Source: an uncultured Leptotrichia sp. (GTDB lineage Bacteria > Fusobacteriota > Fusobacteriia > Fusobacteriales > Leptotrichiaceae). From it: a stretch of 20,649 nt of DNA. The notes under the pieces are model-generated. The model was not told where the DNA came from and ran no database searches. It saw only the letters and a program-made list of their open reading frames with translations. Every line of letters starts with the position of its first letter. The first letter of the stretch is position 1. The stretch covers positions 1-20,649 of the forward strand of contig CALEXX010000047.1 in NCBI GenBank assembly GCA_937925095.1, written 5' to 3'. The translations under genes were made by a program, and so were the position numbers. Below are positions 8,144 through 14,817 of the stretch, in pieces.

Positions 8144-8488
8144 ATGAAAATTATAAAATATGTATATAATTTTGATGATGAAAAAAAACATTGGGACTAT
8201 TGTGAAAAAAATAAATTTCCATTTATACTTTTAAAAGATAGAAATAAAGACTACACAGAAATATTTTATGATATTACTAATTTTAATGTGGACTTAGAAT
8301 ATATATCAGAAGAAATAAAAGTAATATTTAATTCTTACAGAAAATTTGCTTTAATAGATGACTATTTCTGGGAAAAATATTTAGATCAATATTATTTTTT
8401 TACATTTCCTGTCAGGAAAAAACATTCTGAAATTATAGCGGAACAACTATTTAATTACCTTACAGAGTATTTAGAAATATCAAAATAG
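8144..8488 (+). CDS. Unrecognised 114-residue cytoplasmic protein
   Basis: A soluble protein rich in aromatic residues (Tyr, Phe, Trp) and charged residues, without signal peptide or membrane segment. A good SD (AAAGGTAA) precedes ATG 8144. Secondary structure looks mixed, with a C-terminal helix (about 88-112). I see no catalytic motif. The aromatic-rich, acidic-basic composition resembles small immunity or inhibitor proteins, but that is only impression. It lies 23 bases downstream of the small exported protein and its unit ends at the palindromic terminator at 8602. Confidence 0.6.
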   Translation: MKIIKYVYNFDDEKKHWDYCEKNKFPFILLKDRNKDYTEIFYDITNFNVDLEYISEEIKVIFNSYRKFALIDDYFWEKYLDQYYFFTFPVRKKHSEIIAEQLFNYLTEYLEISK

Positions 8489-8601
8489 AAGGAAAAATTA
8501 TAAAGAATAATTAGTTATTTTCATGTACAAAATCAATAAATACGGGAATAGAATGAAAAAATACCTAAAATAAAAATTAAAAAATAAAAAATTAATTATA
8601 C

Positions 8602-8633
8602 AAAAAAAAAGAAGGAAAATTTCCTTCTTTTTT
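8602..8633. terminator. Symmetrical terminator between the small genes and arcA
   Basis: GAAGGAAAATTTCCTTC (8611-8627) is a perfect odd-length palindrome flanked by nine A and six T, so it would work in both directions. It ends the 7911-8488 unit. Because it lies only about 13 bases ahead of the likely arcA -10 box, it overlaps the region where the arcA -35 or an activator site should be. The rest of the gap 8489-8601 is A/T-rich with nothing I can identify. Confidence 0.7.
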
Positions 8634-8645
8634 AAAAAAATGGAG

Positions 8646-8651
8646 TATACT
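8646..8651 (+). promoter_or_regulatory. Candidate -10 box of the arc operon
   Basis: TATACT at 8646-8651 is the best -10 box between the terminator and arcA. At 17 bases upstream there is only CCTTCT, which is not a -35. Such a promoter would be expected to need an activator. The leader would be about 28 bases and includes the SD AGGAGGT at 8672-8678. Confidence 0.4.
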
Positions 8652-8685
8652 TAGTGTAGAAGAAAACAATTAGGAGGTAATAATT

Positions 8686-9903
8686 ATGGCAATTAATGTC
8701 AGAAGTGAAATAAAACCATTAAAAAAAGTTTTATTACACAGACCTGGAAAAGAATTGTTGAACTTAACACCTGATACATTAGGTAGATTATTGTTCGATG
8801 ATATACCTTTTCTAAAAGTTGCACAACAGGAACATGATGCGTTTGCACAAATTTTAAAGGATAATGGAGTGGAAGTTGTTTATCTTGAAGATTTGGCAGC
8901 CGAAACAATAGGTCAGTGTCCTGATTTAAGAAAAAAGTTTATAGAACAGTTTATTGTTGAAGGTGGAGTTTACACTGAAGAATATCAAAAAGCTTTATTT
9001 GAATTCTTTGATGCATATAAAGACAACAAGGAATTAATCTTGAAAACTATGGAAGGTGTAAGATACGGAGAATTAAATGTATCTTCTGAATCATTGGTCA
9101 CTAAAATAAATGACGACAAGGATGAATTAATATTAGATCCTATGCCTAATTTATATTTCACAAGAGATCCGTTTGCTTCAATCGGTAACGGAGTAAGCAT
9201 GAATAGAATGTATTCTGTAACAAGAAACAGAGAAACTATCTATGCAGATTATATCTTCAAATATCATAATGATTACAAAGGAAAAGTTCCTTACTTCTAT
9301 GAAAGAGATAATAATTTCCATATAGAAGGTGGAGACATCCTTAACTTGAATGATAAAGTTCTTGCAATAGGAATTTCTCAACGTACTGAATCTGCAGCAA
9401 TAGATAAAATAGCTAAAAATGTTTTTGCTTCAGCTGATAGTACAATCGAAACTATACTTGCATTTAGAATACCTTCATCAAGAGCATTCATGCACTTAGA
9501 TACAGTATTTACTCAAATTGATTACGATAAATTTACTATTCACCCAAATATCATGGGACCATTAGAAGTTTATGAATTAACTAAAAATGGAGATAAAGTA
9601 GAAATTAAATTATTAACAGATACATTAAAATCAATACTTGAAAAATATCTTGGAGTACCAGATGTTAAATTGATTAAATGTGGTGGAGAAGACAGAATCG
9701 CTGCTGAAAGAGAACAATGGAACGACGGATCAAATACATTATGTATAGCTCCTGGAGTTATAGTTGTTTATGAAAGAAACGATGTTTCAAATGCTCTTTT
9801 AAGAGAAGCAGGACTTAAAGTTCTTGAAATGCCAAGTGCCGAATTATCAAGAGGTCGTGGAGGCCCTAGATGTATGAGTATGCCTTTAGTTAGAGAAGAC
9901 TAA
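8686..9903 (+). CDS. arcA: Arginine deiminase
   Basis: A 405-residue protein of normal length that hydrolyses L-arginine to citrulline and ammonia in the cytoplasm, the first step of the arginine deiminase pathway. All catalytic residues known from the Pseudomonas enzyme have counterparts: Asp161 in FTRDP, Glu214 in HIEGGD, His270 and Asp272 in MHLDTVF, and the nucleophile Cys396 in GGPRCMSMPL. NDGSN near 346 is the usual substrate-region motif. It starts at ATG 8686 after a very strong SD (TTAGGAGGT). It is the first arc gene; arcB follows 142 bases later, after a gap that carries its own promoter-like sequence and a strong hairpin. The identity is certain; regulation is inferred. Confidence 0.98.
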   Translation: MAINVRSEIKPLKKVLLHRPGKELLNLTPDTLGRLLFDDIPFLKVAQQEHDAFAQILKDNGVEVVYLEDLAAETIGQCPDLRKKFIEQFIVEGGVYTEEYQKALFEFFDAYKDNKELILKTMEGVRYGELNVSSESLVTKINDDKDELILDPMPNLYFTRDPFASIGNGVSMNRMYSVTRNRETIYADYIFKYHNDYKGKVPYFYERDNNFHIEGGDILNLNDKVLAIGISQRTESAAIDKIAKNVFASADSTIETILAFRIPSSRAFMHLDTVFTQIDYDKFTIHPNIMGPLEVYELTKNGDKVEIKLLTDTLKSILEKYLGVPDVKLIKCGGEDRIAAEREQWNDGSNTLCIAPGVIVVYERNDVSNALLREAGLKVLEMPSAELSRGRGGPRCMSMPLVRED

Positions 9904-9936
9904 TATAAAGGAATATAAAAAATTCTAGAAAAATAA

Positions 9937-9965
9937 TTGAAAATATGGTATATTTAAAATATACT
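9937..9965 (+). promoter_or_regulatory. Promoter-like sequence with palindromic operator in the arcA-arcB gap
   Basis: TTGAAA at 9937-9942 and TATACT at 9960-9965 are exactly 17 bases apart. A perfect odd-length palindrome, GTATATTTAAAATATAC (9948-9964), covers the spacer and most of the -10 box, the place where a repressor would act. Transcription would begin near 9972, inside the left arm of the following hairpin. This would allow arcB and arcC to be made separately from arcA. Confidence 0.55.
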
Positions 9966-9967
9966 AA

Positions 9968-10007
9968 AGCTAATCAACCGACTATTAATATAGCCGGTTG
10001 ATTAGCT
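9968..10007 (+). promoter_or_regulatory. Strong hairpin between arcA and arcB without a T tract
   Basis: Arms AGCTAATCAACCG (9968-9980) and CGGTTGATTAGCT (9995-10007) pair perfectly over 13 bp around a 14-base loop. The bases after it (GAAAATATAAACT) contain no T run, so it is not an ordinary terminator. It may cap and stabilise the 3' end of arcA mRNA after processing, or the 5' end of an arcBC mRNA starting near 9972. Confidence 0.7.
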
Positions 10008-10045
10008 GAAAATATAAACTCATATCAAGAAAGGATGGTTTTAAA

Positions 10046-11038
10046 ATGCCAAAAAATTTAAGTGGAAGACACTTTTTAAAATTATTAGATTTCACTAGTT
10101 CAGATATCAGATATCTGTTAGATTTATCAAAACAATTCAAAGAATTAAAATTAACTGGAACACCTCACAAATACTTAGAAGGAAAAAATATCGTTCTTTT
10201 ATTTGAAAAAACTTCAACACGTACTAGATGTTCATTTGAAGTTGCAGGAATGGATTTAGGAATGGGTGTTACTTACCTTGATCCAGGAAGTTCTCAAATG
10301 GGTAAAAAAGAAAGTATTGAAGATACTGCACGTGTTTTAGGAAGAATGTATGATGGAATCGAATACAGAGGATTTGATCAGGAAATAGTTCAAGAATTGG
10401 CTGATAATGCAGGAGTACCTGTATGGAATGGATTGACTAATGAATTCCACCCAACTCAAATGTTGGCAGATTTATTAACAATCGAAGAAAATTTTGGACA
10501 TTTAAAAGGTCTTAACTTTGTGTACATGGGAGACACAAGAAACAATTTAGGAAACTCTTTATTAGTAGCGTGTGCTAAAATGGGACTTAACTTTACTGCA
10601 TGCGGACCTGCTGACTTAAAACCAACTCCTGAATTAATAGCGGCTGCTGAAGCAATTGCTAAGGAAACAGGAAGCGTAATCAGATTTACTGAAGACGTTA
10701 AAGAAGCTTGTACAGATGCTGATGTTATCTATACTGATATATGGGTATCTATGGGAGAACCTGATGAAATTTGGGAAAAAAGAATTAATGAATTGAAAAA
10801 ATTCCAAGTAAACAAAGAAGCAATGAGCTATGCTAAAGATACTGCAATTTTCTTACATTGCTTACCTTCATTCCACGATTTGAAAACTACAATCGGAGCA
10901 GAAATAAATGAAAAATTTGGATTACCTGAAATGGAAGTAACAGACGAAGTTTTTGAAAGCCCTCAATCAAAAGTTTTCGATCAAGCTGAAAATAGAATGC
11001 ATACAATTAAAGCAGTAATGTATGCAACATTAAAATAG
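10046..11038 (+). CDS. arcB: Ornithine carbamoyltransferase, catabolic
   Basis: A 330-residue protein, the usual length for catabolic OTCases, which here would run phosphorolysis of citrulline to ornithine and carbamoyl phosphate. Signatures in order: STRTR (57-61) binds carbamoyl phosphate, HPTQ (135-138) lies in the carbamoyl phosphate site, DIWVSMGE (231-238) carries the Asp and SMG loop for ornithine, and HCLP (271-274) carries the catalytic Cys. HCLPSFHD has Ser where HCLPAFHD is more common. The start ATG 10046 follows AAAGGATGG. The catabolic assignment comes from its place between arcA and arcC and from the length; no anabolic arginine genes are nearby. The arcC start is only two bases after its stop, so the pair should be translationally coupled. 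Confidence 0.97.
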   Translation: MPKNLSGRHFLKLLDFTSSDIRYLLDLSKQFKELKLTGTPHKYLEGKNIVLLFEKTSTRTRCSFEVAGMDLGMGVTYLDPGSSQMGKKESIEDTARVLGRMYDGIEYRGFDQEIVQELADNAGVPVWNGLTNEFHPTQMLADLLTIEENFGHLKGLNFVYMGDTRNNLGNSLLVACAKMGLNFTACGPADLKPTPELIAAAEAIAKETGSVIRFTEDVKEACTDADVIYTDIWVSMGEPDEIWEKRINELKKFQVNKEAMSYAKDTAIFLHCLPSFHDLKTTIGAEINEKFGLPEMEVTDEVFESPQSKVFDQAENRMHTIKAVMYATLK

Positions 11039-11040
11039 TA

Positions 11041-11976
11041 ATGGCAAAAAGAATAGTAGTAGCACTTGGAGGAAACGCTTTAGGAAATAATCCTGAAGAG
11101 CAGTTAAAACTTGTAAAGAACACTGCAAAATCAATCGTTGAAATGACTAAAGAGGGATATGAAGTTATAGTTGGTCATGGAAATGGTCCTCAAGTGGGAA
11201 TGATAAACTTAGCAATGGATTATGCTGCAAATGGAGAAGTAAAAACTCCTTATATGCCTTTTGCTGAATGTGGTGCGATGAGTCAAGGATACATTGGTTA
11301 TCACCTTCAACAGGCAATAAGAGAAGAATTACAATCTCAAAACATAAAAAAAGGTGTTGTTACATTGGTAACACAGGTAGTTGTAGACAAGAACGATCCT
11401 GCATTTACTAATTTGACAAAACCAATAGGTATGTTCTATAGTAAAGAAGAAGCAGATAAAATTGCTGCTGAAAAAGGATTTACATTTGTAGAAGATGCCG
11501 GAAGAGGTTATAGAAGAGTAGTTGCATCACCTTTACCTAAAAAAATAGTAGAAATTGAAGAAGTGGAAACACTTGTAAACAATGGTACTATTGTAATCAC
11601 TGTTGGTGGTGGAGGAATACCTGTAGTTGAAGAAGACGGTCACTATAAGGGAGTAGATGCAGTTATAGATAAAGATAAATCAAGTTCAAAACTTGCAGCT
11701 GACTTAAAAGCTGATATGCTTGTTATATTAACTGCAGTTGATAAGGTATGTATCAATTATAATAAACCTGATCAAAAAGAATTAGACACATTAAATATCG
11801 AGGAAGTTAAAAAGTATATTGAAGAAGGACATTTTGCTAAAGGAAGTATGTTGCCAAAAATAGAAGCATGTATGGAATATGTAGTAAATAATCCTAATGG
11901 ACAGGCCATAATTACTTCATTACAGAATGCCGGTTCAGCATTAGCTGGAAACACAGGAACAGTTATAAAACATTAG
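11041..11976 (+). CDS. arcC: Carbamate kinase
   Basis: A 311-residue amino-acid-kinase-fold enzyme that moves the phosphate of carbamoyl phosphate to ADP, giving ATP, CO2 and ammonia; this is the energy-yielding step. Visible motifs are ALGGNALG (8-15), GHGNGPQVG (45-53), GGGGIPV (189-195), the DKDKSSSKLA block (210-219) with lysines that hold the phosphate, and KGSMLPKIEA (267-276). The ATG at 11041 has no SD of its own beyond the end of arcB, from which it is separated by two bases, so translation likely depends on ribosomes leaving arcB. The 88-base gap to the transporter gene contains a hairpin at 11991-12012. Confidence 0.98.
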   Translation: MAKRIVVALGGNALGNNPEEQLKLVKNTAKSIVEMTKEGYEVIVGHGNGPQVGMINLAMDYAANGEVKTPYMPFAECGAMSQGYIGYHLQQAIREELQSQNIKKGVVTLVTQVVVDKNDPAFTNLTKPIGMFYSKEEADKIAAEKGFTFVEDAGRGYRRVVASPLPKKIVEIEEVETLVNNGTIVITVGGGGIPVVEEDGHYKGVDAVIDKDKSSSKLAADLKADMLVILTAVDKVCINYNKPDQKELDTLNIEEVKKYIEEGHFAKGSMLPKIEACMEYVVNNPNGQAIITSLQNAGSALAGNTGTVIKH

Positions 11977-11990
11977 TTTTAATATTGGCT

Positions 11991-12012
11991 ATGGGGGCTT
12001 ACATGCCCTCAT
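11991..12012 (+). promoter_or_regulatory. Hairpin between arcC and the transporter gene
   Basis: ATGGGGGC (11991-11998) pairs with GCCCTCAT (12005-12012) around a 6-base loop, with one G-U pair. It is the most GC-rich spot in this region. There is no T run after it, so it is probably an RNA processing, stability or partial-termination element that lowers expression of the transporter relative to arcBC. Confidence 0.55.
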
Positions 12013-12064
12013 GCCCTGTTATATATAATTAAATACAAATCTAAGAGGAAAGTAGGAGAATGAT

Positions 12065-13462
12065 ATGGCTAAGAAAAAAGGTATACAGTTATCAGCATTT
12101 TCAATATTGTTTCTTATTATAATAGCATTAGCACTTTTAACTTGGGTTTTCCCACAAGTTGATAATGCATCACTTGCAACAGTTGTTATGGCTCCGTTTA
12201 ATGGATTTAAAGAAGCAATAGATGTATGTATATTTATATTGTTACTTGGTGGATTTTTGGGAGTTGTTACAAAAACAGGAGCTTTGGATGCCGGTGTAGG
12301 TTCACTTGTAAAAAAACTGAAAGGAAATGAAACAATTCTAATTGTTGTATTAATGATTTTATTTTCAATTGGTGGTACAACATATGGAATGGCTGAAGAA
12401 ACAGTTGCATTTTATGTGTTGATATGTTCTACAATGGTTGCTGCCGGATTTGATACAACAGTAGGAGTTGCTACTATAATGCTTGGTGCAGGAGTAGGAG
12501 TTCTTGGGTCTACTGTTAACCCATTTGCAGTAGGAGTTGCCCTAGATGCATTAAAGGAAAAAGGAATTCAGTACAATAGTGGAACTGTAATATTATTAGG
12601 AGCAATATTATGGATTACTGCTCTATTAGCCGCTATTTTCTATGTTTTAAAATATGCTAATAAAGTAAAAGCAGAAAAAGGTTCAACAATATTATCATTA
12701 CAGGAACAAAATGACATGCAGGAACATTTCGGACATGCAAATTTTGATAATATAGAATTCACATCAAAAACAAGAGTTACTTTAATTATATTTGCTATCA
12801 CATTTATTATAATGGTTATTTCATTAATTCCATGGGAAAATTTTGGAATTACTATCTTTAAGGGATGGACAAGCTTTTTAACTGGAACATCTTTAGGGGA
12901 ATGGTATTTTGCTGAACTTTCTATGTGGTTCTTATTATCTGGTATTTTAATAGGAATAGTTAATGGATTTAAAGAACAGGAAATTATAGATTCATTTATG
13001 GATGGAGTAAAGGATATATTAAGTGTTGTATTAATAATCGCAGTTGCAAGAGGTGCATCAGTACTTATGGCGGCTACTAAATTTGATGTATTTATACTTG
13101 ATTCTGCTTCAAAAGCATTAAATGGACTTTCTCCAGTTATATTTGCACCAGCTTCTTATGTTTTATTCCTTGTGCTGTCATTCTTAATTCCATCAACATC
13201 AGGACTGGCTTCAGTTGCGTTCCCGGTTTTAGGACCTCTGACAGCGGCATTAAAATATAGTCCGGAAGTTATGGTATTGATATTCAGTGCAGCTTCAGGA
13301 GTTATAAACCTTATAACACCTACATCAGGAGTTGTAATGGGAGGACTTGCAACTGCAAGAGTACAATATACAACTTGGATTAAATTCGTATCAAAATTAA
13401 TAGCTATAATAGTTGTAATGGATATTGTAATACTAACTGTTGCAATGATGATAATAAAGTGA
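12065..13462 (+). CDS. arcD: YfcC-family transporter, probable arginine/ornithine exchanger
   Basis: A 465-residue polytopic protein with about eleven to twelve membrane segments. GGTTYGMAEETVAFY (about 102-116), GSTVNPFAVGVA (about 148-159), STSGLASVAFP (about 379-389) and TPTSGVVMGG (about 420-429) are the hairpin-like motifs of the YfcC/DcuC (C4-dicarboxylate anaerobic carrier-like) group. Streptococcal ArcD proteins belong to this group, while Pseudomonas ArcD belongs to the unrelated APC superfamily. The position directly after arcC supports electroneutral arginine/ornithine exchange, but the substrate is inferred from context alone. The SD TAGGAG precedes ATG 12065. The regulator gene begins about 39 bases after its stop, with no terminator between. 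Confidence 0.85.
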   Translation: MAKKKGIQLSAFSILFLIIIALALLTWVFPQVDNASLATVVMAPFNGFKEAIDVCIFILLLGGFLGVVTKTGALDAGVGSLVKKLKGNETILIVVLMILFSIGGTTYGMAEETVAFYVLICSTMVAAGFDTTVGVATIMLGAGVGVLGSTVNPFAVGVALDALKEKGIQYNSGTVILLGAILWITALLAAIFYVLKYANKVKAEKGSTILSLQEQNDMQEHFGHANFDNIEFTSKTRVTLIIFAITFIIMVISLIPWENFGITIFKGWTSFLTGTSLGEWYFAELSMWFLLSGILIGIVNGFKEQEIIDSFMDGVKDILSVVLIIAVARGASVLMAATKFDVFILDSASKALNGLSPVIFAPASYVLFLVLSFLIPSTSGLASVAFPVLGPLTAALKYSPEVMVLIFSAASGVINLITPTSGVVMGGLATARVQYTTWIKFVSKLIAIIVVMDIVILTVAMMIIK

Positions 13463-13501
13463 TAAAATAAAAAGAAAAATATTATAGTGAGGAAAAAGTA
13501 T

Positions 13502-14767
13502 ATGCTTAATGAACTGGACTTGCAACTTCAGATGGACAAACATTATGAACTATGTTCTTTTGATGTTGAATATTTGGAAGAGCCTGTCAAACCGGTAATT
13601 CATAATATACCAAAATTGTTGTTTTTTACTGAAGGAACAGGAAAAATAAAAATTTATAATAAGGAATTTGATATAGTACCAAATACATTATTAATGATAT
13701 TTCCTTGGGAAATTGTAGAAATTACTCAAGTTGAAAAACCTTTAGCCATGATGAAGATATCCTATAATTCGGTATTTAATAACTTTATTTTGAATTCATT
13801 GAATAGATATAAAAAAAGCAAAAACAATATACTTTCTCTTATAAAAAAAATACCGGTTGTTTATTTTAATAAAATAGAAGCAAAAACAATAAAAAATATA
13901 TTTTATGAAATAAAGAATGAAGTAGGCTTGGAATCATTATCGGATTTCAAGCCATTTTTTGATATAAGGAAAGAAGAAAATGCTACAAAAGATGAATTTG
14001 ATTTGAGTACGGTTTATATAACAAATAAGCTTACTGAACTGATAATTCTTATTGCCAAGAAAAATATCCGTGATGAAAAGTGTGTAAACAAAAAGGAAGA
14101 AGATGAGACAAATATAGTTAAGTATATTTATGCCCATCTAAATGAAAAACTTACATTAAATAAACTTTCAGTTATATTTTTCATGAGTGAATCTTCAATA
14201 TCAAAGTATCTTGAGGAAGTAACAGGATTCATGTTTAATGATCTGTTAAGGCATATGAGGATTTCAAAGGCATTAAACCTGCTAGTCTATACAGATTTAA
14301 ATATTGAGGAAATTGCTCATCTTGTTGGTTTCGTAGATGGAGCACATATTTCAAATTTATGCAGTAAGCATTTAAAAATGTCCCCAAATAAATATAGGGA
14401 AAAATATAAGGATATGTATCAGATATTCAATGAAAAGGAACAACAGCTCGTTTCAGATGTAATAAAATATATTTACGAAAATTATACAAAGGAATTAACA
14501 ATTAATGATGTAACAGAAAAATTCAATATAACAGATACAAAACTAAATAAAATATTGATGGCCTACTCTGGAAAAAGGTTTATAGAATTTCTTAATGCTT
14601 TAAAAATAGATAAAGCATGTGAAATGCTTTTAACAACTGATAAAAGTGTAATAGATATCTCATTTGAACTGGGATTTAATACAGTGAAAACATTTAATAA
14701 TAATTTTTCAAAACTAAAAAACATGTCACCGACTGATTTTAGGAAAACGGTAAAACATGGTTCTTAA
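13502..14767 (+). CDS. AraC-family regulator with two tandem HTH domains
   Basis: A 421-residue protein from ATG 13502, nine bases after the SD GAGG; the in-frame GTG at 13487 overlaps that SD. The N-terminal part (about 20-110) looks like the cupin-type sensor of AraC proteins (FFTEGTGKIKIY, IVPNTLLMIFP). It is followed by two complete AraC DNA-binding domains. The first is at about 203-301, with LTLNKLSVIFFMSESSISKY, EIAHLVGF and MSPNKYREKY. The second is at about 317-418, with LTINDVTEKFNITDTKLNK, DISFELGF and MSPTDFRKTV. Normal members have one such domain of about 100 residues with two HTH motifs; here there are four HTH motifs. It is the likely regulator of the arc genes upstream, possibly sensing arginine. 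The two domains differ clearly in sequence, so duplication is old. Confidence 0.88.
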   Translation: MLNELDLQLQMDKHYELCSFDVEYLEEPVKPVIHNIPKLLFFTEGTGKIKIYNKEFDIVPNTLLMIFPWEIVEITQVEKPLAMMKISYNSVFNNFILNSLNRYKKSKNNILSLIKKIPVVYFNKIEAKTIKNIFYEIKNEVGLESLSDFKPFFDIRKEENATKDEFDLSTVYITNKLTELIILIAKKNIRDEKCVNKKEEDETNIVKYIYAHLNEKLTLNKLSVIFFMSESSISKYLEEVTGFMFNDLLRHMRISKALNLLVYTDLNIEEIAHLVGFVDGAHISNLCSKHLKMSPNKYREKYKDMYQIFNEKEQQLVSDVIKYIYENYTKELTINDVTEKFNITDTKLNKILMAYSGKRFIEFLNALKIDKACEMLLTTDKSVIDISFELGFNTVKTFNNNFSKLKNMSPTDFRKTVKHGS

Positions 14768-14817
14768 CATACTTGAATTTTAATACTACATAAATAAATG
14801 AGATGGATGGTGGAAAT

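Noticed and set aside
9968..10007. Reading the arcA-arcB hairpin as an intrinsic terminator
   Set aside because: The stem is strong but no T run follows; a role in RNA stability or processing fits better.
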